A stretch of 64,000 nucleotides of DNA from DAHUYF01 sp035945115 (GCA_035945115.1 DASZAN010000168.1:1-64000); one strand, 5' to 3'; numbered from the stretch's first letter, positions 14,830 to 23,984 are shown. Notes: generated by a model from the letters alone, not told the origin. Numbers and translations are program-made.

Positions 14830-17250
14830 TCAGCGGGTGAGCCCCAACCGCTGTGCCGTCTTCCATACGCGCCAATGGTCGTGCGGCATCGGCGTGTGCG
14901 TCAGCCCCAAATGCGCGAAGGCATCGTTGACCGCGTTCGAGAACGCCGAGACGCCGCCGACATTGGGCGATTCGCCCACGCCCTTGGCGCCGATCGGATG
15001 ATGCGGCGAGGGCGTCGTCGTGTAGTCGGTCTCCCACGCCGGGGTCTCGACCGCGGTCGGGAGGAAGTAGTCGAGCAGGCTGGCGTTCTTGACGTTGCCG
15101 TACTCGTCGTAGGCGATCTCTTGTCCCATGGCGATGCCGAGCGCTTCGGTCAATCCGCCATGCACCTGGCCCTCGATGATCATCGGGTTGATGCGCGTGC
15201 CGCAATCATCGAGCGCATAAAAGCGGCGGACGTCGGTGACGCCGGTGTCGACATCGATATCGACGACGCAAACATAGGCGCCGAAGGGGTAGGTCATGTT
15301 GGGGGGATCGTAGTAGCTTACCGCCTCGAGTCCCGGCTCCATGCCGGGTGGCACCTTGTTGTAGGCGGCAAAGGCGAGCTCGGCCATGGTCTTGAACCGC
15401 TCTGGCGCGCCTTTGACGCGGAAGCGGTCGACATCCCATTCGAGATCGTCGTCGTGCACCTCGAGCAAGTACGCCGCGATCATCTGCGCCTTGGCGCGAA
15501 TCTTGCGGCCCGCCATCGCCGTGGCCGCACCCGCGACCGGCGTCGAGCGCGAGCCGTAAGTGCCGAGGCCATAGGGCGCCGTATCGGTATCGCCCTCTTC
15601 CACCGTGATGTTGGCGGCGGGAATGCCGATCTCGGAGGCGAGGATCTGCGCGAAGGTCGTGGCGTGACCCTGGCCCTGGCTGATGGTGCCAAGGCGCGCG
15701 ATCGCGCTTCCGGTCGGATGGACGCGGATTTCGCAGCTGTCGAACATGCCGAGGCCCAAGATGTCGCAATTCTTGATCGGCCCAGCACCGACAATCTCGG
15801 TGAAGAAGCTGACGCCGACGCCCATCAGCTTTCGCGTCTGCCCGCGGGCAAAGGCGTCGCGGTTCTTGCGCTGCTCCTCGCGCAAGCCCGCGTAATCGAC
15901 CGCGTTCATAGCCTTGTCGAGCGCCGTGTGATAATCGCCGCTGTCGTATTCCCAGCCCAAGGCCGATTGGTAGGGGAATTGCTCCTTCTTGATGAAGTTG
16001 CGGCGACGCACGTCGGCCGGGTCGAGGTTCAGCTTGCGGGCGAGCACGTCCATCATGCGCTCGATGAAATAAGATGCTTCGGTGACGCGGAACGAGCAGC
16101 GATAAGCGACGCCGCCCGGCGCCTTGTTGGTGTAGACGCCGTCGACGCTGAGATGCGCCACCGGAATGTCGTATGAGCCCGTGCAGATGCTGAAGAAGCC
16201 CGCCGGATACTTGGTGGGATCAGCGCAGGCATCGAAGGCGCCGTGATCGGCGAGCACATGGCAGCGCAAGCCTGTGATGCGGCCGTCCTTGGTCGCGGCA
16301 ATCTCGCCGGTCATGTGGTAGTCGCGGGCGAAGGCCGTAGCGATGAGATTCTCCATGCGGTCTTCGACCCATTTCACCGGCACGCCCAGGACGATCGAGG
16401 CGACGATCGAGCAGATGTATCCGGGATAGACGCCGACCTTGTTGCCGAAGCCGCCGCCGATATCGGGCGAGATGATGCGGATCTTGTGCTCGGGAATGCC
16501 GGAGATGAGCGAGGCGACCGTGCGCACCGCGTGCGGCGCCTGGAACGTCCCCCAGACGGTGAGCTGGCCGTTCACCTTGTCCATCGAGGCGACGCAGCCG
16601 CAGGTCTCGAGCGGACAGGGATGGACACGCTGATAGACGATGAGCTCTTTCGCCACCACCTCGGCACCCGCCAAGGCGCGAGCCGTGCCGTCGGCATCGC
16701 CTACTTCCCAGGTGAAGATGTGGTTATGGTGCTTGCGCTTGCCATGCGCGCCTTCGGTCTTGCCGGCGAGATCGTCGCGCAGAACCGGCGCATTCGGTAC
16801 CATCGACTTGTTGGGATCGACGATCGCCGGCAGCTCCTCGTACTCGACCTCGATGAGGTCGGCGGCGTCGGCGGCGATATAGCGATTCTCGGCGACGACG
16901 AAGGCGACCTCTTGTCCCTGAAACAGCACCTTTTCGTCGGCGAGAACCGCCTGCACGTCACCCGCGAGCGTCGGCATGTAGTGGAGCTTGAGCGGCTTCA
17001 GATCGGCCGCGGTCAGCACCGCCTTGACGCCCGGCAGCGCCTTCGCCGCATCGATCTTGATCGATTTGATACGGGCATGGCCGTAGGGCGAGCGCACGAG
17101 ATCGCCGAACAGCATGCCCGGCAGCTTCATGTCGTCGACGTAGTGGCCCTTACCCTGGGTGAAGCGCGCGTCCTCGACGCGTTTGCGCTTGGTGCCGAGA
17201 CCTTCGAGCTTCTGGGTGCGGGCTTCGGCGGTTTCGACGGCGGCGCTCAT
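14830..17250 (-). CDS. coxL: Aerobic CO dehydrogenase large subunit, form I
   Basis: An 806-residue molybdenum subunit (Oligotropha CoxL has 809) that oxidises CO to CO2 at a Mo-S-Cu centre. The active-site loop reads GGVAYRCSFRVTEASY, with the copper-ligating cysteine at residue 385; AYxCSFR is the form I signature that separates true CO dehydrogenases from form II relatives (AYRGAGR). The catalytic glutamate is Glu760 in GAKGVGESPN. Cofactor motifs PDIGGGFGNK and SQGQGHATTFAQI are present. The start at 17250 overlaps the coxS stop by ATGA; a longer upstream reading would overlap coxS heavily. It is the third gene of coxMSLDEF. Confidence 0.97.
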   Translation of the reverse strand: MSAAVETAEARTQKLEGLGTKRKRVEDARFTQGKGHYVDDMKLPGMLFGDLVRSPYGHARIKSIKIDAAKALPGVKAVLTAADLKPLKLHYMPTLAGDVQAVLADEKVLFQGQEVAFVVAENRYIAADAADLIEVEYEELPAIVDPNKSMVPNAPVLRDDLAGKTEGAHGKRKHHNHIFTWEVGDADGTARALAGAEVVAKELIVYQRVHPCPLETCGCVASMDKVNGQLTVWGTFQAPHAVRTVASLISGIPEHKIRIISPDIGGGFGNKVGVYPGYICSIVASIVLGVPVKWVEDRMENLIATAFARDYHMTGEIAATKDGRITGLRCHVLADHGAFDACADPTKYPAGFFSICTGSYDIPVAHLSVDGVYTNKAPGGVAYRCSFRVTEASYFIERMMDVLARKLNLDPADVRRRNFIKKEQFPYQSALGWEYDSGDYHTALDKAMNAVDYAGLREEQRKNRDAFARGQTRKLMGVGVSFFTEIVGAGPIKNCDILGLGMFDSCEIRVHPTGSAIARLGTISQGQGHATTFAQILASEIGIPAANITVEEGDTDTAPYGLGTYGSRSTPVAGAATAMAGRKIRAKAQMIAAYLLEVHDDDLEWDVDRFRVKGAPERFKTMAELAFAAYNKVPPGMEPGLEAVSYYDPPNMTYPFGAYVCVVDIDVDTGVTDVRRFYALDDCGTRINPMIIEGQVHGGLTEALGIAMGQEIAYDEYGNVKNASLLDYFLPTAVETPAWETDYTTTPSPHHPIGAKGVGESPNVGGVSAFSNAVNDAFAHLGLTHTPMPHDHWRVWKTAQRLGLTR

Positions 17251-17741
17251 TCTGCGGCCTCCTTCGCGGCATTCATGCGCTCGGCGGCGGCATGGATCGC
17301 CTTGGCGATGTTCTGATACCCGGTGCAGCGGCAGAGATTGCCGGAAATGCCGATGCGGATCTCGGCCTCGCTCGGGTTGGGATTTTCCTGCAGCAGACGG
17401 TAGGCACGTGTGATCATGCCCGGCGTGCAGAAGCCGCATTGCAGACCGTGATGCTCACGGAATGCCTCCTGCAGGGGATGAAGCGCACCGCCGGGATCGG
17501 CAAGACCTTCGATGGTGAGGATTTGCGCGCCATTGGCCTGTGCCGCAAACATGGTGCAGGACTTCACCGATTTGCCGTTGAGGTCGACCGTGCACGCCCC
17601 GCAATGGCTGGTGTCGCAGCCGATATGCGGTCCGGTGAGGCCGAGCTCCTCGCGCAGGAAATGGATGAGCAGCAGGCGCGGATCGGCCAAAGCTTCGACC
17701 GCGCGGCCGTTGACGGTCATCTTGAGATGAATCTTTGACAT
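17247..17741 (-). CDS. coxS: Aerobic CO dehydrogenase small subunit, 2Fe-2S
   Basis: A 164-residue iron-sulfur subunit carrying electrons from the Mo centre to the FAD of CoxM. The N-terminal plant-type 2Fe-2S site is GCDTSHCGACTV plus a later SC; the C-terminal site is QCGFCTPGM and NLCRCTGYQN. The ATG at 17741 follows GGAGGGG by a proper spacing, and the family N terminus (KIHLKMTVNGR) begins there. It overlaps coxL by ATGA and follows coxM by 20 bases. Confidence 0.97.
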   Translation of the reverse strand: MSKIHLKMTVNGRAVEALADPRLLLIHFLREELGLTGPHIGCDTSHCGACTVDLNGKSVKSCTMFAAQANGAQILTIEGLADPGGALHPLQEAFREHHGLQCGFCTPGMITRAYRLLQENPNPSEAEIRIGISGNLCRCTGYQNIAKAIHAAAERMNAAKEAAE

Positions 17742-17761
17742 GAGCTTCCCCTCCGCTCCTC

Positions 17762-18625
17762 TCAGGCCGCACGTTCCCGGGCGCGCCGGATGGCACGCTC
17801 GACCATCACGCCCAGCACATGGGTGCGGAAATCCGCGGGACCGCGGCCGTCGGCCGCTGGTTGCGCGATCGCCGTCGCTTGGCGGACCGCGGCAACGATG
17901 GCCGTGCCGTCGAGCGCCGTGCCGACCAAGGCTTGACCGGCCGCCGCGGCGAAGAGCGGCGTGCCTGCGACATTGGTGAGGCCGACCGCGGCCGCCGTGC
18001 ACTTCCCCTGCGCAACGGTGAGAATGATGGCTGCCGCCGCGGTCGCGTAGTCGCCGACCTTACGCTTTTGTTTCTCGTAGGCGTGGCCGTGACCAGGCGG
18101 CGGACTCGGAATGCGGACGGCGGTCAAGATTTCATTCGCCGCGAGGGCGGTGGCAAATGGCCCCTGATAGAACTCGCGCGCGCGAATCTCACGCTCGCCG
18201 CCCGGTCCCCGCACGCGATAGCGCGCATCGAGCGCCATCATCACCGCCGGCATGTCATTGCCGGGATCGCCATTGGCGACGTTGCCGCCGAGCGTACCGA
18301 GCGCTCGAACCTGCGGGTCTGCGATCTGCCGCGAGGTCTCGGCGATGATCGGGCATTTGGCGGCGAGCAAGGGATCGGCGATGAGCTCTTGCTGGGTGAC
18401 GAGCGCGCCGATCGCAAGCACGCCAGCCTCCTCGCGCACGCCGCGCAATTCCTGGAGATCTTGCAGATCGACCAGATGGTCGGGTCGTGCCAGACGCAGC
18501 TTCATCATGGGAATGAGGCTGTGCCCCCCGGCGACGACCCGTGCAGCCTCGCCATGGGCCGCCAAGAGGCCGATCGCCTCGTCAATGCTGCGCGGACGAT
18601 GATAGTCGAATGGCGCCGGTATCAT
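17762..18625 (-). CDS. coxM: Aerobic CO dehydrogenase medium subunit, FAD-binding
   Basis: A 287-residue flavoprotein (Oligotropha CoxM has 288) that passes electrons from CoxS to the quinone pool. FAD motifs are VVAGGHSLIPMMKLRLA (residues about 31-47) and TLGGNVANGDPGND (about 111-124), the latter with an additional DPGND typical of CoxM. A GTG codon two codons upstream is possible, but the ATG at 18625 keeps the proper gap to GGGGGAGGG and gives the normal start MIPAPFDYHRP. First gene of the cox operon; 137 bases upstream hold its likely promoter. Confidence 0.96.
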   Translation of the reverse strand: MIPAPFDYHRPRSIDEAIGLLAAHGEAARVVAGGHSLIPMMKLRLARPDHLVDLQDLQELRGVREEAGVLAIGALVTQQELIADPLLAAKCPIIAETSRQIADPQVRALGTLGGNVANGDPGNDMPAVMMALDARYRVRGPGGEREIRAREFYQGPFATALAANEILTAVRIPSPPPGHGHAYEKQKRKVGDYATAAAAIILTVAQGKCTAAAVGLTNVAGTPLFAAAAGQALVGTALDGTAIVAAVRQATAIAQPAADGRGPADFRTHVLGVMVERAIRRARERAA

Positions 18626-18701
18626 GCGCACCCTCCCCCTATGGTCGCGGTCCGCGGTTTTTTCCGCTTCCGGCTGGGCCGGTTGGACCTCGTTATCGGA
18701 T

Positions 18702-18716
18702 AGAGGATATCCCTCT
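18702..18716. promoter_or_regulatory. Imperfect palindrome upstream of coxM
   Basis: AGAGGATATCCCTCT has a GATATC core with AGAG and CTCT arms. It lies 77 bases upstream of the coxM ATG in the only intergenic space ahead of the operon. It could be a regulator site, but no known operator is recognised and no convincing -35/-10 pair was found beside it. Confidence 0.25.
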
Positions 18717-18762
18717 CTCGCTCGCCTGAACAGAGCCTAATGCCGCGGCGATTGCTTCGCGG

Positions 18763-19290
18763 TTATTGTGCCGGGGCGTTGCGCTGGCGGTTGCTCTCGA
18801 GCTGCTGCTGGCTGAGCTGCAAGCCCACCAGCACGACATAGCTGCCGGCGCTCGCGGGATCCTTGAGCGGCAAATGCTCGGTGATGGTATCGGTGACGCG
18901 CATCCGGTCCTGCTTCGGCGCGAAAGCAGCACGGAGCGCGAAATTCTCCTTGGCGACGATGTTCTGCGCGCGATCGGCAATGGCGACGAAATAGGTGAAG
19001 TCACCGTTGCGGAATTGCGGGTCAGTGCGGATGACGACGAAGCTGATGGCGGTGTCGACGCGGACTCCGCCTTTCTCGCGATGACAGTTCGCAGTCGCCG
19101 ATGCGAGCTTCACGCCGAATTGGATGTCTTGCGGATTGGTCGCGTCGGGCCGCGCGAGCGTGTAGGAATCGAGATTGGGCGCGATGAGCGCCGAGGGACA
19201 ATCCGGGGCTTTGTCCTTGTCGCGGCTGCTGCATGCGACGAGCAGCGCAAGGACGCCAAGGGCCGTGGCGCGAAGGAGGCGCTGCCGCAT
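18763..19290 (-). CDS. Putative lipoprotein of unknown function
   Basis: A 175-residue protein whose N terminus is a lipoprotein signal (MRQRLLRATALGVLALLVAC, modified cysteine at residue 20). The mature part is polar with a C-terminal QLSQQQLESNRQRN tail. I do not recognise a family with certainty; the pattern SALIAPNLDSYTL and CHREKGGVRVDTAISFVV resembles small alphaproteobacterial outer-membrane lipoproteins. The ATG at 19290 overlaps the stop of the CDGSH gene (TGATG), so the two are made together. Confidence 0.75.
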   Translation of the reverse strand: MRQRLLRATALGVLALLVACSSRDKDKAPDCPSALIAPNLDSYTLARPDATNPQDIQFGVKLASATANCHREKGGVRVDTAISFVVIRTDPQFRNGDFTYFVAIADRAQNIVAKENFALRAAFAPKQDRMRVTDTITEHLPLKDPASAGSYVVLVGLQLSQQQLESNRQRNAPAQ

Positions 19291-19529
19291 CAGAGCCGGT
19301 TGTGCGAGCCGTCGCAGAAGGGCTTGGTGCCCGTTCCCTTGCAGCCGCAGAGCCAGACCTGCTGTGCCTCGGCTACGGTGAAGGGCACGGGCGTGATGCC
19401 GGTACCACGGTGCGAGCCATCGCAGAACGGCTGCGATTTGCTGCGGCCACAGGCGCACCACCAATATTCGCGCTCGGCTTCGACGGCGGCGGCGTAAGGA
19501 CTCTTTTGCGCCGGGATCGCTTGGCTCAT
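19290..19529 (-). CDS. Tandem CDGSH iron-sulfur domain protein
   Basis: A 79-residue protein with two CDGSH zinc-finger-like 2Fe-2S sites: CACGRSKSQPFCDGSH (residues about 25-40) and CGCKGTGTKPFCDGSH (about 61-76). Each binds a redox-active, acid-labile cluster through three cysteines and one histidine. Bacterial members are small soluble proteins linked to iron or redox balance; a precise role is not known. The gene is coupled by TGATG to the downstream lipoprotein and is divergent from thrB. Confidence 0.93.
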   Translation of the reverse strand: MSQAIPAQKSPYAAAVEAEREYWWCACGRSKSQPFCDGSHRGTGITPVPFTVAEAQQVWLCGCKGTGTKPFCDGSHNRL

Positions 19530-19668
19530 CTAGCTCTCTCTCGCCCTCCTCGCCTATACTGCGGCGTCCGCTCAGCGCCGCGGCGTCGCGCGGAACTCTA
19601 TGCGACCGCCGCCGGCCATACAAGGGTTTGCGACGGCACGCGCGGCTCTGCCGCGCGAGGAAGACGGG

Positions 19669-20634
19669 ATGGCCGTTTACACCGACGTTCCCGACGACGA
19701 TCTCCGCGCCTTTGTAGCCGACTACGACATCGGCGAGGTGATCTCCTGCAAAGGCATCGCCGAGGGCGTTGAGAACTCGAACTTCCTGCTCCGCGCCGAT
19801 GCCGGCACCTTTTTCCTGACGCTCTACGAAAAGCGGGTCGATCCCGCCGATTTGCCGTTCTTCATTGCGCTCATGGAGCATCTCGCCAAGAACGGCATCG
19901 CCTGTCCCCTTCCGGTGAAGGCGAAGGACGGGGTGGCGCTGCGCCGCCTTTGCGGGCGGCCCGCCGCGATCATCACCTTCTTGGACGGCATGTGGCCGCG
20001 GCGCATCCATCCCTTCCACTGCAGCGCCGTCGGCGAGGCGCTGGCGCGCCTCCACCTCGCGGGCGCATCCTTTCCCATGCGCCGCCCAAACAATCTGTCG
20101 CTCGCCGGCTGGAAGCATTATGTCGAGGCATGCGGTGCACGCGCCGATGAGGTGCGGCCCGGCCTTGCCGCGGAGCTCGCCGCCGAGATCGCCGCTCTCC
20201 GCTCATCTTGGCCGACGCATCTGCCGGAGGGCGTCATCCACGCCGACCTCTTCCCCGACAACATTCTTTTTCGCGGCGAGCGCGTCACCGGGATCATCGA
20301 TTTCTACTTCGCCTGCACCGATTTCCTCGCTTACGACTTGGCGATCTGCCTCAACGCCTGGTGCTTCGAATCGGATGGCAGCTTCAACGTCACCAAGGCG
20401 CGCGCACTCATCGCCAGCTATCGCGCGGCGCGAGCGTTCACTGCGGCCGAGTTCGAAGCGCTGCCGCTCTTGGCGCGCGGCAGCGCGCTGCGATTCCTCC
20501 TGACGCGGCTCTACGACTGGCTCAACCATCCGCCGGGCGCCTTCGTCCGGCCCAAGGACCCCATCGAATATCTGCAAAAGCTGCGCTTCCACCGCGGCAT
20601 CGCGCATCCCCGCGCCTACGGGGTGGATGCGTGA
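19669..20634 (+). CDS. thrB: Homoserine kinase (APH-fold ThrB)
   Basis: A 321-residue kinase that phosphorylates homoserine in threonine synthesis. It belongs to the aminoglycoside-phosphotransferase-like type found in alphaproteobacteria and pseudomonads, not the GHMP type. GIAEGVENSNFLL is the nucleotide loop, HADLFPDNILF holds the catalytic Asp193, and GIIDFYFACTDFLAYDLAI is the metal-binding segment. The ATG at 19669 follows GAGGAAGA; an upstream in-frame ATG at 19600 lacks a site. The stop overlaps the rnhA start (GTGA). Threonine synthase is encoded at 31-32.5 kb. Confidence 0.95.
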   Translation: MAVYTDVPDDDLRAFVADYDIGEVISCKGIAEGVENSNFLLRADAGTFFLTLYEKRVDPADLPFFIALMEHLAKNGIACPLPVKAKDGVALRRLCGRPAAIITFLDGMWPRRIHPFHCSAVGEALARLHLAGASFPMRRPNNLSLAGWKHYVEACGARADEVRPGLAAELAAEIAALRSSWPTHLPEGVIHADLFPDNILFRGERVTGIIDFYFACTDFLAYDLAICLNAWCFESDGSFNVTKARALIASYRAARAFTAAEFEALPLLARGSALRFLLTRLYDWLNHPPGAFVRPKDPIEYLQKLRFHRGIAHPRAYGVDA

Positions 20635-21107
20635 ACGAGGCCGTCGCGCCATCGCCGAGCGGCGTCGTCGAAATCTTCACCGATGGCGCCTGCAGCGGCA
20701 ATCCCGGTCCGGGCGGATGGGGCGCGATCTTGCGCTATGGCGCGCACGAGCGCGAGCTCATGGGGTTCGATGAGGCCACCACCAACAACCGCATGGAGCT
20801 GATGGCGGCAATCGCCGCGCTCGAAGCGCTGAAGCGGCCGAGCCGCGTCCACATCCACACCGACAGCCAGTATCTCCGCGATGGCATCACCCGCTTCATC
20901 CACGGCTGGAAGGCGCGCGGCTGGAAGACCGCGGACAAGAAGCCGGTCAAGAACATCGACCTCTGGCAGCGCCTGGAGGCGGCGATGAAGTCACATCAGG
21001 TGGAATGGTTTTGGGTGCGCGGCCACGCTGGCCACCCCGAGAACGAACGCGCCGACGCGCTGGCGCGCGCGGGGATTGCCAAAGTGAGGGAGAACAGCCG
21101 CAAGTAA
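20631..21107 (+). CDS. rnhA: Ribonuclease HI
   Basis: A 158-residue RNase HI that cuts the RNA strand of RNA-DNA hybrids. The acidic catalytic set is complete: Asp18 (FTDGACSGNPGPGGWG), Glu56 (TNNRMELMAA), Asp78 (HTDSQYL) and Asp142, with His132 in VRGHAGHPENERADALA. The basic substrate-binding handle (HGWKARGWKTADKKPVKN) is present. The start is the GTG at 20631, which overlaps the thrB stop by GTGA; this thrB-rnhA pair is common in alphaproteobacteria. Confidence 0.97.
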   Translation: MNEAVAPSPSGVVEIFTDGACSGNPGPGGWGAILRYGAHERELMGFDEATTNNRMELMAAIAALEALKRPSRVHIHTDSQYLRDGITRFIHGWKARGWKTADKKPVKNIDLWQRLEAAMKSHQVEWFWVRGHAGHPENERADALARAGIAKVRENSRK

Positions 21108-21114
21108 TCAGCCA

Positions 21115-21147
21115 TCAGTCGCCAGTCTCGTAGGGGCTGACGACTGA
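21115..21147. terminator. Hairpin between convergent rnhA and peroxiredoxin genes
   Basis: TCAGTCGCCAG (21115-21125) pairs with CTGACGACTGA (21137-21147) with one mismatch over an 11-base loop. It sits in the 59-base gap between two convergent genes and could end transcription from both sides. There is no clear T tract. Confidence 0.4.
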
Positions 21148-21166
21148 GAACTGGCAACGGAAAACT

Positions 21167-21649
21167 CTAGAGCGCTTTAAGAACCGCGTCGGCGCTCGAC
21201 ACCTCGAAGCTGCCGGGCTTCTCGACGTTGAGCATCTTGACGGTGCCATCGTCGACGATCATGGCGTAGCGCTGCGAGCGCTTGCCGAGACCGTAGCCGC
21301 TGCCATCGAGCTCTAGGCCCATGGCGCGGGTGAAGTCGCCATTGCCGTCGGCGAGCATCTGCACCTTGCCGTCGGCCTTCTGTTCCTTGCCCCAGGCGTT
21401 CATGACGAAGGCGTCGTTGACCGAGAGGCAGGCGATGGCGGCGACACCCTTGCCCTTGATCTCCGCGGCCTTCTCGACGAAGCCGGGGAGGTGCTTGGCC
21501 GAGCAAGTGGGCGTGAAGGCGCCGGGCAGCGCGAACAGAACCACCTTCTTGCCCTTGAAGAACTCGCCGGTGTCGATGTCCTTCATGCCCTCCGGCGTCA
21601 TCTGCTTCACCTTCACCGCCGGAACCTTGTCGCCAACTTTGATGGTCAT
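21167..21649 (-). CDS. Peroxiredoxin, Prx5 (glutaredoxin/glutathione-dependent) type
   Basis: A 160-residue thiol peroxidase. The active-site loop LPGAFTPTCSAKHLPG carries the peroxidatic Cys49 and is diagnostic for the Prx5/AhpE-like group; the early VGDKVPAVKVKQMTPEG and the later GLELDGSGYGLGKRSQRYAMIVDDG also match. It reduces hydrogen and alkyl peroxides using glutathione or glutaredoxin. Single gene with convergent rnhA downstream and dsbD-like gene 93 bases upstream. Confidence 0.95.
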   Translation of the reverse strand: MTIKVGDKVPAVKVKQMTPEGMKDIDTGEFFKGKKVVLFALPGAFTPTCSAKHLPGFVEKAAEIKGKGVAAIACLSVNDAFVMNAWGKEQKADGKVQMLADGNGDFTRAMGLELDGSGYGLGKRSQRYAMIVDDGTVKMLNVEKPGSFEVSSADAVLKAL

Positions 21650-21742
21650 CGCCTTTCCCCTTGCTTATGGCTCATTGGTTGGAATCTGGTCAGGGCTGCG
21701 CCCACGAAGGCGCCCACCATAGAGGGTCCCCGCGCCCCCGGT

Positions 21743-23848
21743 CTAGCGCGCGGCGCCGGCGATCTTGCTGCCCGGCCCGGCCGCGGCGGCGAGCGCGTCG
21801 AGCACGGCACCGGGCGTCAGCACTTCTGAAAGCGCGATGCCGCGCGGCGCGGCCGGACCGTAGACCGCATTGAAGGGAATGCCGTAGCGGCCGAAGCTCT
21901 TGAGATAGGCCGCGATCGCGTCGCTTGGGCGCGTCCAGTCGGCGCGCATGGCGATGATGCCCGGCGCAGCAAGCCGCGCGCGCACTTCGGGCTTTTCGAT
22001 GACCAGCTCCTTGTTGACCTTGCAGGTGAGGCACCAGTCGGCGGTGACGTCGACGAACACGAGCTTGCCCGCGCCCACCGCGCGCTCGAGCTCGGCGCGG
22101 TCGAAGGGTTGCCAGAACGCGTCCGGCGGCGCCGCGCCGGGCGGAGCCGCCAACACCATCGGGACAAGGAAAGCGCCGAGCACCAGCGCGGCGGGCACGA
22201 TCCGCCGCGCCAGCGGCGCGCGCAGCAGCTGCAGCGACGCCGCGGTCGCGAGCATCAAGAGGGCGACAGCGAGCGCAGCCGCACGGCCGATCTCCGCCAC
22301 CAGCACCGAGACGAGCCAGAGCGCGGTGAGCGCCAGCGCCACGCCCATGACGCGGCGGAGCACCAGCATCCAGCGACCCGGGGGCGGCAGGAAGCGCGCC
22401 AGCTGCGGGACCATCGCTACGAGCACATAAGGGGCGGCGAGGCCGATGCCCAGCGCCAGGAAGATGGCGACGATCTCGACGGGGCCGGCGGCGAGTGCGA
22501 AGCCGACGGCGGTGCCGAGGAATGGCGCTGAGCAGGGCGTCGCGAGCAAGGTCGCAAACGCGCCGATCGCGACGTTGCCGGCAAAGGAGGTGGCGTCGCC
22601 GCGGGCCGCAAGCCCGCCCAGCCAAGCCGGCAGCCGCACCTCGAAAAAGCCCCAGAGGTTGGCGGCGAAGAGCGTAACGATTGCCACCATGGCGATGAGA
22701 AAGAGCGGCTCTTGGAACTGCACGCCCCAGCCGATGGCGACGCCCGCCGCTTTGAGCGCCGCCATCACCCCCGCGAGCGCCAGGAACGAGAGCAGGATGC
22801 CGAGCGCCGTCGCGAGAAAGCCGAGCCGCAGCGCACGGCGTGAACGGCCGCCCTGCTCGATCACGCTCAAGAGCTTGATCGACAGCACCGGCAGCACGCA
22901 GGGCATGAGATTGAGAATGAGCCCGCCCAGCAGCGCGATTGGTAGGATATCGAGGAGAAGGCCCAGCGCGCCTTCCGAGGGCGGCGCCGCAGCCGGGGCG
23001 ACACGCGCCTCCAGCGCACGCGTGCCGTCGACCAGCGTCGCCGTGAGCGGCTCGCCGATAAGCCGCTCGACGGCCTTTCCATCGCCGAAGATCGGCAGGC
23101 GGAGCACACTCACGCCGTCCTCCTCGCGTACCGGGGAGAGTGGCTTCCCGAAGGCGACGCCCGCCGGCGCTTCGATGAAGGCGTCGGGCGCGGCAAGCAG
23201 CGGCGACGCGGCGACGCGGAGCGCGAGCTCGGGATGGCGGCCGGCCGAAATAGTGGCACCCTCGAGTTTGAACTCGGCGCTACCGCCCTTCGCCGGCACG
23301 CGCGCCTCATATCGGGCGATGAGCGCAGCGAAATTGCTGCCGCTCGCAGCACCGGCGGCGGCCACATTCATGTCGAAGACAGCGTCATAGGGGATGCAAA
23401 TGTCGTCGCAGGTGAGATAGCTGAGCGCGACATGGAGGTGCGCCGGTTGACCCGGCCGCTCGAGCTTTGCCGCGATCGGGAACACCACCGCGTCGGTGTA
23501 GCCGATGGTCTCGAGCCCCAACACCGAGAAACGCTGCGGCGCGGGCCAATCCATCTCGGTCGCCGCAAGATTCGTCGAGCCCGCCCAGTCGAGCCGCGGC
23601 GGATAACCGGCATCGCCGGGCGAGCGCCAATAGATCTTCCAATTCGGCGCCAAGCGGAACTCGAGGCCGAGGCGAAGCTGCGCCCCGTCACCGGCGTCGG
23701 GCGCGGCCGCGACCAGCCGCACCCGGCCCTGGTCGGTCACGAACCAGTCGCTGGCGCCGCCATCGGCCATGGCCGGGGGCGCGAGACCGAGCGCCAGCGC
23801 CGCCGCGAGCACGGCCCGCCACACCCATTGTCTCATCACGTCAGCCAT
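21743..23848 (-). CDS. Thiol:disulfide interchange protein, DsbD/ScsB family
   Basis: A 701-residue membrane reductase carrying electrons from cytoplasmic thioredoxin to periplasmic thiols. A signal peptide is followed by the periplasmic alpha domain (cysteines in YLTCDDICIPYDAVFD). The transmembrane core has the paired cysteine segments NLMPCVLPVLSIK and LATPCSAPFLGTAVG, and the C-terminal thioredoxin-like domain has the active site VTADWCLTCKVNKELV. The long N-terminal region is closer to ScsB than to classic DsbD. The ATG at 23848 follows GGAGGG by five bases; a slightly downstream ATG at 23836 is also possible. Divergent from yqgE. Confidence 0.92.
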   Translation of the reverse strand: MADVMRQWVWRAVLAAALALGLAPPAMADGGASDWFVTDQGRVRLVAAAPDAGDGAQLRLGLEFRLAPNWKIYWRSPGDAGYPPRLDWAGSTNLAATEMDWPAPQRFSVLGLETIGYTDAVVFPIAAKLERPGQPAHLHVALSYLTCDDICIPYDAVFDMNVAAAGAASGSNFAALIARYEARVPAKGGSAEFKLEGATISAGRHPELALRVAASPLLAAPDAFIEAPAGVAFGKPLSPVREEDGVSVLRLPIFGDGKAVERLIGEPLTATLVDGTRALEARVAPAAAPPSEGALGLLLDILPIALLGGLILNLMPCVLPVLSIKLLSVIEQGGRSRRALRLGFLATALGILLSFLALAGVMAALKAAGVAIGWGVQFQEPLFLIAMVAIVTLFAANLWGFFEVRLPAWLGGLAARGDATSFAGNVAIGAFATLLATPCSAPFLGTAVGFALAAGPVEIVAIFLALGIGLAAPYVLVAMVPQLARFLPPPGRWMLVLRRVMGVALALTALWLVSVLVAEIGRAAALAVALLMLATAASLQLLRAPLARRIVPAALVLGAFLVPMVLAAPPGAAPPDAFWQPFDRAELERAVGAGKLVFVDVTADWCLTCKVNKELVIEKPEVRARLAAPGIIAMRADWTRPSDAIAAYLKSFGRYGIPFNAVYGPAAPRGIALSEVLTPGAVLDALAAAAGPGSKIAGAAR

Positions 23849-23984
23849 CGGCCCTCCAACCCGCCCGTTATATAGGGCTGAGCGCGGGGCGGCGCTCACA
23901 AAACTTCACACCCGCGCGATTGCTCGGGGACCCGCAGGTTCGGCTTGCAAGGCCCTGCCGCGGGGCCTATGTCAAAAGCCGACC

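Noticed and set aside
14773..16176. 467-codon plus-strand frame over coxL
   Set aside because: Antisense shadow of coxL with no motifs.
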